From: Devosia sp. FKR38
GTDB taxonomy: Bacteria > Pseudomonadota > Alphaproteobacteria > Rhizobiales > Devosiaceae
Length of the DNA stretch: 64,000 bases
Assembly (NCBI RefSeq): GCF_005222805.1
Contig: NZ_STGC01000005.1
Span: forward strand, 248,001-312,000
Direction: 5' to 3'
Part shown: one piece after another, positions 1 to 7,670 of the stretch
Layout of the letters: each line of letters starts with the position of its first letter
How positions within the stretch are numbered: position 1 is the stretch's first letter
Made by a program: the position numbers and the translations under genes
The notes under the pieces: generated by a model
What the model was told of the DNA's origin: nothing
Database searches by the model: none
What the model saw: only the letters and a program-made list of their open reading frames with translations

Positions 1-281
1 CCGATCGCCCCGGTCGTGACCATCTGGGGTCGGAAGCCAAGACCTATGGCAAGCCGCGCACCCGCGCCGATGGCAAGCCCATGCCCAAGCGCGATGGCGC
101 CGCACCGCAGCGCGGCCCCAAGCCGGGTGGCTATGGCAAGCCCGGTGGCCGCCCGGCCGCCGGTGGCCGTCCGAGCGGCGGCGCAGGCCGTCCCGGTGGT
201 GCTGGTCGCCCCGCGGGTGGTGGTCGTCCCTCCGGTGGCGCTGGCCGCCCCAGCGCTGGTCCGCGTCGTCCCAAGGCCTGA
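1..281 (+). CDS. C-terminal tail of a 23S rRNA pseudouridine synthase (RluB-like), partial
   Basis: Partial at the left edge; the frame begins at base 3 and leaves 92 residues to the stop. Only the disordered tail is visible: it is rich in Gly, Arg, Pro, Lys and Ala, with repeated GGRPSGGAGRP-type units. No catalytic domain lies inside the window. The RluB assignment is an inference. Basic low-complexity tails are common on alphaproteobacterial RluB-type pseudouridine synthases, and the next gene, rsmD, is the usual neighbour of rluB in Hyphomicrobiales. Another basic RNA-binding protein cannot be excluded from the tail alone. Confidence 0.55.
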   Translation, partial: DRPGRDHLGSEAKTYGKPRTRADGKPMPKRDGAAPQRGPKPGGYGKPGGRPAAGGRPSGGAGRPGGAGRPAGGGRPSGGAGRPSAGPRRPKA

Positions 282-300
282 CGCGCCCAGCCGCACACTG

Positions 301-324
301 CCCCCGGCTCTCAGGCGCCGGGGG
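301..324 (+). terminator. GC-rich hairpin after the pseudouridine synthase
   Basis: CCCCCGGC pairs with GCCGGGGG across a short loop, 20 bases after the stop codon. No T-run follows, so this is at best a weak intrinsic terminator or a 3' mRNA-stabilising hairpin. Confidence 0.3.
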
Positions 325-352
325 TGAATTCCCGTGAATGCAGGAGCCTCCC

Positions 353-919
353 ATGCGCATCGTGGCCGGCAAGTTCCGCGGCAAGCAGCTGATCTCCCCG
401 TCGGACGATTCCATCCGCCCGACAGCCGACCGCGTCCGCGAATCCATGTTCAACATCCTGGCCTCGCGGCTGGGGCCGGTGTTTGACGGTCTGCGGGTGC
501 TCGATCTCTTCGCCGGCACCGGCGCCCTGGGCTTTGAAGCCCTGTCGCGCGGCGCGGCGCACGCCACCTTTGTCGATATCGGCGCCGAAGCGCGGGGCCT
601 GGTCCGCGATCATATCGAGGCCTTTGGCGTGGGCGGCATCACCAAGCTGCTGCGCCGCGACGCCACCGATCTGGGCGTGCCCGGCACCTTTGGCAAGTTC
701 GACCTGGTGTTCCTTGACCCGCCCTATGGCCAGGGTCTGGGTGAAAAGGCGCTGATGGGCCTATTGGCCCACGGCTGGCTGGCGCCCGATGTCGTCATCG
801 TCTTTGAAGAAAGCGTCGACGCCGAAGTGGCCATTCCCGAAGGCTTCGTCCTTGATGACCGCCGCGTCTACGGCTCAGCGGCCTTGCATTTCCTGAGCCT
901 GGCCGAGGCGCAGGCCTAG
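353..919 (+). CDS. rsmD: 16S rRNA (guanine(966)-N(2))-methyltransferase RsmD
   Basis: 188 residues, normal for RsmD. It methylates N2 of G966 in 16S rRNA using S-adenosylmethionine, acting on the small subunit during assembly. The N-terminus MRIVAGKFRGKQL is typical. The SAM-binding motif I reads LDLFAGTGALGFEALSRGA, and the catalytic N-methyltransferase motif IV is LDPPY. I chose the ATG at 353 because AGGAG lies just upstream. An in-frame ATG at 338 would add five residues and would put that ribosome site inside the coding region. The gene follows the presumed rluB and is convergent with zur across a repeat element. Confidence 0.93.
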   Translation: MRIVAGKFRGKQLISPSDDSIRPTADRVRESMFNILASRLGPVFDGLRVLDLFAGTGALGFEALSRGAAHATFVDIGAEARGLVRDHIEAFGVGGITKLLRRDATDLGVPGTFGKFDLVFLDPPYGQGLGEKALMGLLAHGWLAPDVVIVFEESVDAEVAIPEGFVLDDRRVYGSAALHFLSLAEAQA

Positions 920-1124
920 ATCGTTTCAACCTCGATTGGATTTGCGGCTCCTTTGCCTCCCTTCCCACCCGGGTCGCGTCTCGGCGCGCCCGAGTGCACG
1001 CTCTTTAGGGGAGGGAACGAGGGAGGGGGCCGTCGGTGGCCCAAAGAACCACCCCCACCCCGACCCTCCCCTCAAGGGGGAGGGGGCGATAGAACCGCGT
1101 CAATCTGAACTTGGAACGATCTAG
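916..1124. repeat. Palindromic GC-rich repeat between rsmD and zur, with terminal inverted repeats
   Basis: The whole space between the two convergent stop codons is a repeat. The outer ends are a perfect 10-bp inverted repeat: CTAGATCGTT at 916-925 and AACGATCTAG at 1115-1124. Similarity continues inward for about ten more bases. The core carries GGGGAGGGAACGAGGGAGGG near 1012, then ACCCCCACCCCGACCCTCCC and a CTCAAGGGGGAGGGG palindrome near 1051-1086. This is the same architecture seen inside cobN and after zwf. Both stop codons lie in the end repeats, so it may also act as a bidirectional terminator. Confidence 0.75.
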
Positions 1125-1555
1125 CTGGCGGCGCAGCTGCCGCAGGTGCCGCGGATTTCCATGGTGGTGCGTTCGACGGTAAAGCCCTGGGCTTGCGACC
1201 AGACGCCGAGGCGGTCTTCGATCTGGCTGTCGGCGAATTCATCGACCTTGCCGCAGCTGCTGCAGATGGCAAAGGCGATCAGGCCAGTGCGGTGACAATG
1301 CTCGTCGGCGCAGGCGACGAAGGCATTGAGCGATTCCAGGCGATGGGCGAGGCCGCGCTCGACCAGTTTTTCCAGCGCGCGATAAACCTGCAGCGGGGCC
1401 CGGAGGCCATCGGCGCGCAGCTGGTCGAGCAATTGATAGGCCGATAGCGGCGTATCCGCATGCGCCAGCACGCCCAGCACCAGCGCCTGGTTGCGCGTCA
1501 GATCCGCGGCCCAGACGTGATCATGGCCAGCGTGGTCGTCATGCGAATGCGCCAT
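1121..1555 (-). CDS. zur: Fur-family zinc uptake regulator (Zur)
   Basis: 144 residues, Fur superfamily. An N-terminal winged helix (residues about 20-85, with YQLLDQLRADGLRAPLQVYRALEKLVERGLAHR) is followed by a metal-binding dimerisation domain with C-x4-CH, CSSCGK and CGSC clusters, the usual structural zinc site. The N-terminus is His/Asp-rich. The ATG at 1555 starts the conserved protein; the same frame runs open further upstream into aztC. The gene is the last of the minus-strand operon after aztABC, and Zur normally represses such genes when zinc is replete. The specificity call (Zur rather than Fur) rests on the zinc-transporter context. Confidence 0.88.
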   Translation of the reverse strand: MAHSHDDHAGHDHVWAADLTRNQALVLGVLAHADTPLSAYQLLDQLRADGLRAPLQVYRALEKLVERGLAHRLESLNAFVACADEHCHRTGLIAFAICSSCGKVDEFADSQIEDRLGVWSQAQGFTVERTTMEIRGTCGSCAAS

Positions 1556-1568
1556 CTGTTCGGTCTCC

Positions 1569-2561
1569 CTATTGCGCCGGGGTGCCGGCCATGGCCGGGA
1601 CCAGCAGATCCACATTGTGCCGGAACATGTCCAGATAGGTCGAGGCCCCTTCGCTGGGTTCCGACAGGGCATCGGCATAAAGCTCGCCACCGATGGTGAC
1701 GCCGGTCTCGCGCGCGATCTGCTCGACCAGGCGACCATCGCTCATGTTCTCGATGAACAGCGCCTTGACCCCGTCGGCGCGGATCTGCTCGATGAGCTTG
1801 CCGACATCGGCGGCCGAGGCCTCGCTGTCAGTGGAGATACCCTCGGGTGCCAGGAACTGCACGCCATAGGCCTCGCCGAAATAGCCGAAAGCATCATGGG
1901 TGGTGATCACCTTGCGCTGCGCCTGCGGCACGCTGTCGACGGCGGCCACGACCTGGGCGTCCAGCGCGCTGATCTCGGCCGAATAGGCCTTGGCATTGGC
2001 CTGGTAGGTTGCGCAGCCATCAGGATCGGCCGTGCAGAGGCCGTCAGTGATGTTCTGCACATAGATCAGACCGTTCTTCAGGCTCTGCCAGGCGTGCGGA
2101 TCGGTGATCTCGCCGCTCTCTTCGGCATGGGCGTGGTCGTCATGCCCGGCTTCAGCGGGGGCGGTAGCGTCATGGGCATGGTCCTCTCCCTCAGCTTCGC
2201 CATGGCCATGCGCGTCGTCGGCCATGGTGTGCGTGGCGACGCCCGTGCTGGCCACCACGACGGGGCCGGTGAAGCCGGTGGCTTCCACCAGGCGGTCAAG
2301 CCAGCCTTCAAAGCCCAGGCCATTGACGAAGAACACCTGCGACTGGCTGAGCGCCTGCGCATCGGCCGGCTTGGGCTCATAGACATGGGTATCGGCATTG
2401 GGACCGACGATGGTGGTCACCTCGACCCGGTCGCCACCGACGTGGGAGACGATGTCGCCCAGGATGGAGAAGCTGGCGACCGCCTTGATCTCGGCGGCAC
2501 TGGCCGGCAGCGCCAGCACGGTGCCCATCAGGGCCGCAATCAGAAGCTTGGTACGGGTCAT
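1569..2561 (-). CDS. aztC: Zinc ABC transporter periplasmic binding protein (AztC/ZnuA type)
   Basis: 330 residues with a signal peptide (first 22, ending ASA-AE). Cluster A-1 metal-binding protein that delivers Zn(II) to AztB in the periplasm. Visible ligand regions are the His of the NADTHVYEP segment, the His of TDPHAWQ, the ITTHDAFGYF motif and an acidic C-terminal segment. A His/Asp/Glu-rich loop (HGHGEAEGEDHAHD, then HDDHAHAEE) lies at roughly residues 115-150, as in zinc-specific members. The overall sequence resembles AztC more closely than E. coli ZnuA. It sits between aztB and zur. No aztD chaperone gene is seen. Confidence 0.85.
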   Translation of the reverse strand: MTRTKLLIAALMGTVLALPASAAEIKAVASFSILGDIVSHVGGDRVEVTTIVGPNADTHVYEPKPADAQALSQSQVFFVNGLGFEGWLDRLVEATGFTGPVVVASTGVATHTMADDAHGHGEAEGEDHAHDATAPAEAGHDDHAHAEESGEITDPHAWQSLKNGLIYVQNITDGLCTADPDGCATYQANAKAYSAEISALDAQVVAAVDSVPQAQRKVITTHDAFGYFGEAYGVQFLAPEGISTDSEASAADVGKLIEQIRADGVKALFIENMSDGRLVEQIARETGVTIGGELYADALSEPSEGASTYLDMFRHNVDLLVPAMAGTPAQ

Positions 2562-2610
2562 GTCAGAAGCCTTTCAACAGAGTTGGGCGGGGAGACGCCC
2601 GGGCAGAACT

Positions 2611-3483
2611 TCAGGCGATGCGGTGCCGGCGTGGCCGCAGATGGCTGGAGACCAGCCCGCGGCTGCCGAACAGCATGGAGAGCACATAGATCGCGCCAGC
2701 GACCAGGATGATGGCCGGGCCGGAGGCGACGCTGAGATGATAGGAGACCAGGAGCCCCAGATAGCTCGACACCACCGAGATGGCGATGGCCAGGGCGCAC
2801 ATGGCCTCAAGGCTGCGCACCCAGAAGCGCGCGGCGGCGGCCGGCAGCATCATCAGACCCACGGCCAGCAGCGTGCCCAGGGCCTGGAAGCCACCGACGA
2901 GGTTGATGACCACCAGGGCAAGGAACAGCAGATGCACGGGCTGGCCGGCGCCGCTGACGCTGCGCAGGAAGGTGGGATCAAGGCATTCGGCGACCAGCGG
3001 CCGCCACAAAAGGGCCAGGGCCACCAGAGAGACGGTGACAATGGCGCCGATCATCAGCAGCGCGTCATTGTTGAGCGCGAGCACGGTGCCGAACAGCACA
3101 TGCATGAGATCGACATTGGAGCCTTTCAGACTGACCAGCATGACGCCCAGCGCCAGGGAGATGAGATAGAAAGCCGCCAGCGAATTGTCCTCGCGCTGGA
3201 TGGTGAAGCGGGAGACGAGGCCCGAGAGCACGGCCACGATCAGCCCGGCGGCAAAGCCACCCAGCGTCATGGGGAGGATGGCGAGGCCCGAGACCAGGAA
3301 GCCGGCGGCCGCGCCGGGCAGAATGGCATGCGCCATGGCATCGCCGGTCAGGCTCATGCGGCGCAGCATCAGGAAGACGCCGACCGGCCCGGCGCTGAGC
3401 GACAGGATCACCGCACCGGCCAGGGCCCGGGCCATGAAGCCGAACTGCATGAAGGGGGCGAGCAGCAGATCATAGAGGCTCAT
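2611..3483 (-). CDS. aztB: Zinc ABC transporter permease (AztB/ZnuB type)
   Basis: 290 residues, an ABC-3 family inner-membrane permease with about eight or nine hydrophobic helices. The start LLLAPFMQFGFMARAL and the LRRMSLTGDAMAHAILPGAA segment are characteristic of AztB and ZnuB proteins. The start is the ATG at 3483, which overlaps the aztA stop (TGATG), so the two are translationally coupled. A TTG one codon upstream is less likely. It forms the channel for zinc delivered by AztC and is powered by AztA. Confidence 0.88.
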   Translation of the reverse strand: MSLYDLLLAPFMQFGFMARALAGAVILSLSAGPVGVFLMLRRMSLTGDAMAHAILPGAAAGFLVSGLAILPMTLGGFAAGLIVAVLSGLVSRFTIQREDNSLAAFYLISLALGVMLVSLKGSNVDLMHVLFGTVLALNNDALLMIGAIVTVSLVALALLWRPLVAECLDPTFLRSVSGAGQPVHLLFLALVVINLVGGFQALGTLLAVGLMMLPAAAARFWVRSLEAMCALAIAISVVSSYLGLLVSYHLSVASGPAIILVAGAIYVLSMLFGSRGLVSSHLRPRRHRIA

Positions 3484-4343
3484 CAATGCGTCCCCCGCGA
3501 GCTGGCCGGATGGTCGTGGTGGTGGTCGTGGTCCTGGCCAGCAGGGCCGTGACCATGATCATGACGGTGGTCATGATCGTGATCATGACGGTGATCATGA
3601 TCGTGATCATGGTCGTGCTCATGCCACGGCGCCTGTTCGTCCCAGGCCTCGACCATCTGGCGGGCGCGGCGCAGATTGTCGGCGGTCAGCGCGGTGGCAG
3701 TGGCGCCCCAGGCGATGGGTTCGCGCGCCAGCAGCAGCGTCTGCGGAAAACTGGCATGCACCAATTCGGCGTCATGCAGCACGGCGATGACCGTGCGGCC
3801 TTCGCCATGCCAATGGGTGATGAGATCGGTGAGATCGGCGACAGTGCGCTCGTCAATGGCGGCAAAGGGCTCGTCGAGCAGGATCACCGGCGCATCCTGC
3901 ACCAGCACGCGGGCAAACAGCGCCCGCTGCAACTGACCACCCGAGAGCGTATCGATGGTGCGGCGCTCAAAGCCGGAAAGGCCGACGCGGGCGAGCGCGG
4001 CTTCCATCTCCTTGTGGTCAGCGCCGCGAATGGCCGAAAAGGCGCCGCGGCGCTTCCAGAAGCCCAGGGCCAAGAGATCGGCGACCACGGCGGGGAAGCT
4101 GCGGTCGATCTCGGCCAGTTGCGGCAGATAGGCAATGTCACGACGGCCAAAGCCATCGAGCACCACGCGGCCACCCAGCGGCTTGAGGGCGCCCATGACG
4201 CCCTTGAGCAGCGTGGACTTGCCCGACCCATTGGGGCCCATGACGGCGGTCAGCGAGCCGCGGGCAAAGCTGCCGTCGAGATGGTGAACGGCGGGATGGC
4301 CATCATAGCCCAGCGTCAGATCCTCGATGCGAATGGCGCTCAT
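3483..4343 (-). CDS. aztA: Zinc ABC transporter ATP-binding protein (AztA/ZnuC type) with His-rich tail
   Basis: 286 residues. Walker A is GPNGSGKST, the signature is LSGGQLQRA, Walker B is VILLDEPFAAID, and the H-loop His follows in VIAVLHDAEL. The ATPase proper ends near residue 240. The last roughly 45 residues are an alternating His-Asp tail with two or three HDHDHDHDH-like blocks, which would sit in the cytoplasm. I chose the ATG at 4343 (MSAIRIEDLTL), which overlaps the stop of the small upstream ORF; the frame stays open to 4373. The His tail is unusual for this subunit and could buffer incoming zinc. Confidence 0.87.
   Translation of the reverse strand: MSAIRIEDLTLGYDGHPAVHHLDGSFARGSLTAVMGPNGSGKSTLLKGVMGALKPLGGRVVLDGFGRRDIAYLPQLAEIDRSFPAVVADLLALGFWKRRGAFSAIRGADHKEMEAALARVGLSGFERRTIDTLSGGQLQRALFARVLVQDAPVILLDEPFAAIDERTVADLTDLITHWHGEGRTVIAVLHDAELVHASFPQTLLLAREPIAWGATATALTADNLRRARQMVEAWDEQAPWHEHDHDHDHDHRHDHDHDHRHDHGHGPAGQDHDHHHDHPASSRGTH
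3541..3622. repeat. Short-period repeat encoding the His/Asp tail of AztA
   Basis: Imperfect tandem repetition of a GATCATGATCGTG-like unit with a six-base period (His-Asp codon pairs on the minus strand). It lies wholly within aztA. Replication slippage here would change tail length in steps of two residues without shifting frame. Confidence 0.7.
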
Positions 4344-4492
4344 GCCGTCACCAACAGGCTCAGCACGATCCACACCAGCGCCAGCACCGGCGCAATCAGC
4401 AGCAGGCGCGACCAGGCGCTGGCCTGCGCCAGATCGCTGCGGCTGACGCGGAAGGTTTGGGGCGGGCGATGCGGCGTGCGCGGTTCAAGCAT
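4340..4492 (-). CDS. Small single-pass membrane protein ahead of aztA (50 codons)
   Basis: An open frame of 50 residues starting MLEPRTPHRPPQTFRVS and ending in one strong hydrophobic helix (LLLIAPVLALVWIVLSLLV, residues about 30-48). Its TGA overlaps the aztA ATG (ATGA arrangement), which argues for translational coupling and for a real gene. It lies directly downstream of the Zur-box-like site, so it would be the first gene of the zinc operon. I do not recognise a family. A small membrane partner of the transporter is a guess. A non-coding leader remains possible. Confidence 0.55.
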   Translation of the reverse strand: MLEPRTPHRPPQTFRVSRSDLAQASAWSRLLLIAPVLALVWIVLSLLVTA

Positions 4493-4536
4493 GAAAATCT
4501 GCGGTTGTGCTGGAGTCTGCCGGGGTTGGAGGGCGG

Positions 4537-4557
4537 ATGTAACGTAATAACGTTTTT
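4537..4557 (-). promoter_or_regulatory. Zur-box-like palindrome for the aztABC-zur operon
   Basis: AACGT-AATA-ACGTT is a perfect 5-bp inverted repeat centred near 4548, in the AT-rich leader about 45 bases upstream of the small ORF. Its core GTAATAAC is shared with the site facing zigA. AT-rich palindromes of this type are known Zur operators in alphaproteobacteria. The assignment is from sequence and context only. Confidence 0.55.
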
Positions 4558-4597
4558 GCTGTCAACGCGCGCCGCGGCGGGGCAGCGTCTTGCAATG

Positions 4598-4618
4598 TGA
4601 AATGTAATAACATAACAC
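4598..4618 (+). promoter_or_regulatory. Zur-box-like palindrome for zigA
   Basis: GAAATGTAATAACATAAC carries ATGT-AATA-ACAT, the same core GTAATAAC as the opposing site. It is about 37 bases upstream of the zigA ATG, a position suited to repression. Confidence 0.55.
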
Positions 4619-4654
4619 ATTCGGCAATGTCCACCTGCCTGTTGCGGAACTGAT

Positions 4655-5851
4655 ATGCCTGAAATCACCAAGCTCCCCGTCACCGTGCTCTCCGGCTTTC
4701 TGGGCGCCGGCAAGACCACGCTGCTCAACCACATTCTGAACAATCGCGAGGGCCGCAAGGTCGCCGTGATCGTCAACGACATGAGCGAGGTCAATATCGA
4801 TGCCGCGCTGGTGCGCGACGGTGGCGCCAATCTCAGTCGCACCGAGGAAACTCTGGTGGAAATGAGCAATGGCTGCATCTGCTGCACGCTGCGCGACGAT
4901 CTGCTGGCCGAGGTGACCCGGCTCGCCGGGGAGGGGCGCTTTGACTATCTGCTGATTGAATCGAGCGGCATTTCCGAGCCGCTGCCGGTGGCCACGACCT
5001 TTGACTTCCGCGACGAGCGCGGCGTGTCGCTGTCCGACATCACCCGGCTCGACACCATGGTGACCGTGGTCGACTGCGCCAATCTGCTCAAGGACTATGC
5101 CTCGACCGATTTCCTGGCCGACCGCGGCCAGGTGGCCGGGGAGGGGGACGAGCGGGCGCTGGTGGACCTTCTGGTCGACCAGATCGAATTCGCCGACGTC
5201 ATCGTGCTCAACAAGGTCTCGACCGCTAGCCCGGATGATCTGCGGGCCGCGCGCACCATTCTCAAGGCGCTCAATCCGGTGGCCAAGATCATCGAGACCG
5301 ATTTCAGCCAGGTCGATCTCGGCGATGTGCTCGATACGGGCCTGTTCAACCTCGAGGCCGCCGAGGCCAATCCGCTGTGGTTCAAGGAGCTCAATGGTTT
5401 CAAGGACCATGTGCCCGAGACGCTCGAATATGGCGTGCGCAGCTTTGTCTATCGCGCGCGCCGGCCGTTCAACCCGCTGCTGCTGCAGCGCTTCATCGAG
5501 ACGTCACTGCCCGGCGTCATCCGCGCCAAGGGCTTTTTCTGGCTGGCGACGCGGCCGCATCATGTGGGGGAATTCAGCCTCGCCGGGGCGCTGGTGCGCA
5601 CGCAGCGGCGCGGCATCTGGTGGGCCTCCGTGCCGCGTCAGCGCTGGCCGGACAATGATGAGTGGCAGGCCAGCATGGAACCCTATCTCGACCGCACCTG
5701 GGGCGACCGGCGGCAGGAGATCGTCTTTATCGGCACCGGCCCCATGGACGAGACCGCGATCTATCGCGCGCTTGATGCGTGCCTGGTGCCCGCCAAGGGC
5801 TTCACGCCCGAGGCCTGGACCAGCCTGCCGGACCCGTTTCCGGCCTGGTGA
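4655..5851 (+). CDS. zigA: Zinc metallochaperone GTPase ZigA (COG0523/CobW family)
   Basis: 398 residues. G3E GTPase with P-loop GFLGAGKTT, the metal-binding motif [10 protein letters not shown] (C-x-C-C), the Glu/Ser motif [11 protein letters not shown], and an NK-x-type guanine motif (LNKVS). The C-terminal CobW_C domain contains [13 protein letters not shown] and the terminal [11 protein letters not shown] segment typical of ZigA. It is thought to supply zinc to client enzymes during zinc starvation. Divergent from aztABC and preceded by a Zur-box-like site, so zinc rather than cobalt is the likely metal. The second CobW-type protein in this window (8625) belongs to the cobalamin cluster instead. 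Confidence 0.9.
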   Translation: MPEITKLPVTVLSGFLGAGKTTLLNHILNNREGRKVAVIVNDMSEVNIDAALVRDGGANLSRTEETLVEMSNGCICCTLRDDLLAEVTRLAGEGRFDYLLIESSGISEPLPVATTFDFRDERGVSLSDITRLDTMVTVVDCANLLKDYASTDFLADRGQVAGEGDERALVDLLVDQIEFADVIVLNKVSTASPDDLRAARTILKALNPVAKIIETDFSQVDLGDVLDTGLFNLEAAEANPLWFKELNGFKDHVPETLEYGVRSFVYRARRPFNPLLLQRFIETSLPGVIRAKGFFWLATRPHHVGEFSLAGALVRTQRRGIWWASVPRQRWPDNDEWQASMEPYLDRTWGDRRQEIVFIGTGPMDETAIYRALDACLVPAKGFTPEAWTSLPDPFPAW

Positions 5852-5852
5852 G

Positions 5853-6209
5853 CTATTTGATCGGGCCCTTGAAGATGAAAAAGGCGCCCAGCGCGATCAG
5901 CCCGAAGCCGACGCCATGGTTCAGCGTCAGCTTCTCGTCGAAATAGAACACCGTGAACACCGCAAAGACCGACAGGGATATGACCTCCTGAATGGTCTTG
6001 AGTTCGGACGGCGAGTAGACCGCTTCCCCGATGCGGTTGGCGGGCACCGCCAGCCAATACTCGAAAAAGGCAATGCCCCAGCTGATCAGCACGGCAGTCC
6101 ACAGCGCCGAGGTCGGCCATTTGAGGTGCCCATACCAGGCAAAGGTCATGAAGATATTGGATGCGAGTAGCAGCCCGATGGGGGCCAGACTGGCGAAATT
6201 GAGACCCAA
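5853..6209 (-). CDS. DMT/DUF486 family small membrane protein
   Basis: 118 residues with four predicted helices. The conserved DUF486 signature is clear: NIFMTFAWYGHLK, SWGIAFFEYWLAVPANRIG and IQEVISLSVFAVFTVFYF. The function of the family is unknown; it resembles half of a drug/metabolite transporter. I chose the TTG at 6209 because AGGAGG precedes it by a good spacing. A GTG at 6224 is in frame, but that ribosome site would then lie inside the gene. It is tail-to-tail with zigA, one base apart. Confidence 0.85.
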   Translation of the reverse strand: MGLNFASLAPIGLLLASNIFMTFAWYGHLKWPTSALWTAVLISWGIAFFEYWLAVPANRIGEAVYSPSELKTIQEVISLSVFAVFTVFYFDEKLTLNHGVGFGLIALGAFFIFKGPIK

Positions 6210-6312
6210 GGCCCCCTCCTGCACAAACCGGCACGGCGCCGGTCGCGCCTTCTAGCCAGGCCATTGCAGCGCTGGAAGCCCCAATCGGGCATGTCTGCTT
6301 CACAAAACCGCG

Positions 6313-6567
6313 TCAGCGCAGATGCTTGGTCGGCTGCTCGAGCGCGAACAATTCGTCGGTCAGGTTCTCGATGCGCTCGCGGATCACGCCCTGCGCGTCA
6401 TAGACGCCGCGGTTGTAGTAATAGGCGCCCATCTTGTCGGCGAAGAACAGCATGAGCATTTCGGCCGGAATCGAGCCGATCTGCTGGTCGAGCTCGTCAC
6501 GGAAATAGTCCTGGATTTCCCCGACGATGGCCTTCGTTTCCTCGCGGCTGAATTTGATCGGTTTCAT
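6313..6567 (-). CDS. DUF2164 family protein
   Basis: 84 residues, matching the small DUF2164 family: MKPIKFSREETKAIV at the start and FFADKMGAYYYNRGVYDAQ in the middle. No signal peptide or membrane helix. Function unknown. A good AGAGGAG ribosome site precedes the ATG. Confidence 0.85.
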   Translation of the reverse strand: MKPIKFSREETKAIVGEIQDYFRDELDQQIGSIPAEMLMLFFADKMGAYYYNRGVYDAQGVIRERIENLTDELFALEQPTKHLR

Positions 6568-6755
6568 GGGCGGGCTCCTCTGATTGGTCTGTCGCTACCC
6601 CTAGCCGAGTCGCGCGCCCTTGCCGCCTGCAATAGCAGTGCGAGGCTCACGCCAATGTGCCGGGGAAGGCTCTGCGGGGCCGCGCGAGCCCGCTTGCCGG
6701 GTGGGGCGATTGGTGCCAGATTTCGCGCCATCCGCCGCCCTCAAGGACACAAAAC

Positions 6756-7373
6756 ATGCTCGCCCGTGCATCCCTGATTGCCCTCAGCGCCGCCCTGTTG
6801 GCCGGTCCGGCCCTGGCCGCGGAAACTGGCGGCTTTGCCTGCAGCGGCCCCTTTGGCCCCGACAGCTCCGAAGCGCTGCTCAAGACCACTTTTGGCGCCA
6901 ACAATGTGGTGACGGGCGATGTGCCCGGACCCGAAGGCACCACCATGCTGGCCACGACGGTGTTTCCCAACGATCCCGCCAAGACCCTGCAGTTCGGCTG
7001 GTGGGACGAGGGCAAGCGCGAGGGCCTGAGCTATGTCGACCTGCCGCCCGGCATGGCCGGCCCGCATGGCGTTGAGATCGGCATGACGGTGGACGAGATC
7101 GCCGCCATCAACACCAAGCCCTATACCATCGGCGGCTTCTGGTGGGACTATGGCGGCTATGCCATGTTCGAGACGGGCGTTCTGGCCTCCAGCGACAGCG
7201 ATTGCTACCTCTCGCTGCGCTTCAGCCCGGCCGACAAGGATTTTGGCGACATTGATCTGGCCCCAGTCTCGGGCGAGGTGATCATCCCCTCCACTGACCC
7301 TCTGCTGGCCAAGCTCGACACCCGCGTCACCATGGTCAGCGTCAGCTATCCCGGCCCTGAAGGCGACGACTGA
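6756..7373 (+). CDS. Secreted hypothetical protein
   Basis: 205 residues with a clear Sec signal peptide (MLARASLIALSAALLAGPALA, cleavage after ALA). The mature protein is acidic and Gly/Trp-rich, with two Cys (in FACSGPF and SDCYLSL) that could form a disulfide. I do not recognise a family. I chose the ATG at 6756 because the signal peptide begins there; the frame is open further upstream without a plausible start. It lies just ahead of the cobalamin riboswitch but probably ends its own transcript. Confidence 0.7.
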   Translation: MLARASLIALSAALLAGPALAAETGGFACSGPFGPDSSEALLKTTFGANNVVTGDVPGPEGTTMLATTVFPNDPAKTLQFGWWDEGKREGLSYVDLPPGMAGPHGVEIGMTVDEIAAINTKPYTIGGFWWDYGGYAMFETGVLASSDSDCYLSLRFSPADKDFGDIDLAPVSGEVIIPSTDPLLAKLDTRVTMVSVSYPGPEGDD

Positions 7374-7427
7374 GCCGGGCAACACCGGCCGATGGATTGA
7401 CCCCAACCCGCCCAGCGCGTAGATGTC

Positions 7428-7619
7428 AAAGCTGTAACGGTTCCCCGCGCCCACAGCGGCTAGGGGATCAAAAGGGAACACGGTGCGGATTACCCATCAG
7501 GGGCCAAGACCGTGGCTGCCCCCGCAACTGTAAGCGGTGCACATTGCCCATGAGCCACTGGCGAAAGCCGGGAAGGCGGGCGAGGTGGTCATCACCGCGA
7601 GCCAGGAGACCTGCCGTTG
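7428..7619 (+). ncRNA. Cobalamin riboswitch
   Basis: Recognised by its conserved pieces in order: AAAGGGAACACGGTG near 7471-7485, GCCCCCGCAACTGTAAGCGG near 7518-7537, GAGCCACTG near 7552, GGGAAGGCGGG near 7570-7580, and the B12 box GAGCCAGGAGACCTGCC at 7599-7615. It lies 52 bases upstream of cbtB. It should lower expression of cbtB-cbtA-cobW-cobN-cobO when adenosylcobalamin is plentiful. Confidence 0.95.
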
Positions 7620-7670
7620 CATGAGCCGGGCGCAGAGCCCATTGTCTATTCCGCGCACGGAGGGTGCAGC

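Noticed and set aside
3541-3622. Non-coding tandem repeat or small CRISPR-like array
   Set aside because: The period is six bases with no spacers, and it encodes the His-Asp tail of AztA in frame.
3486-4547. Plus-strand open frame opposite aztA
   Set aside because: It is antisense to an ABC ATPase with all its motifs; its repetitive Met/Ile/Val start is the complement of the His-Asp codons.
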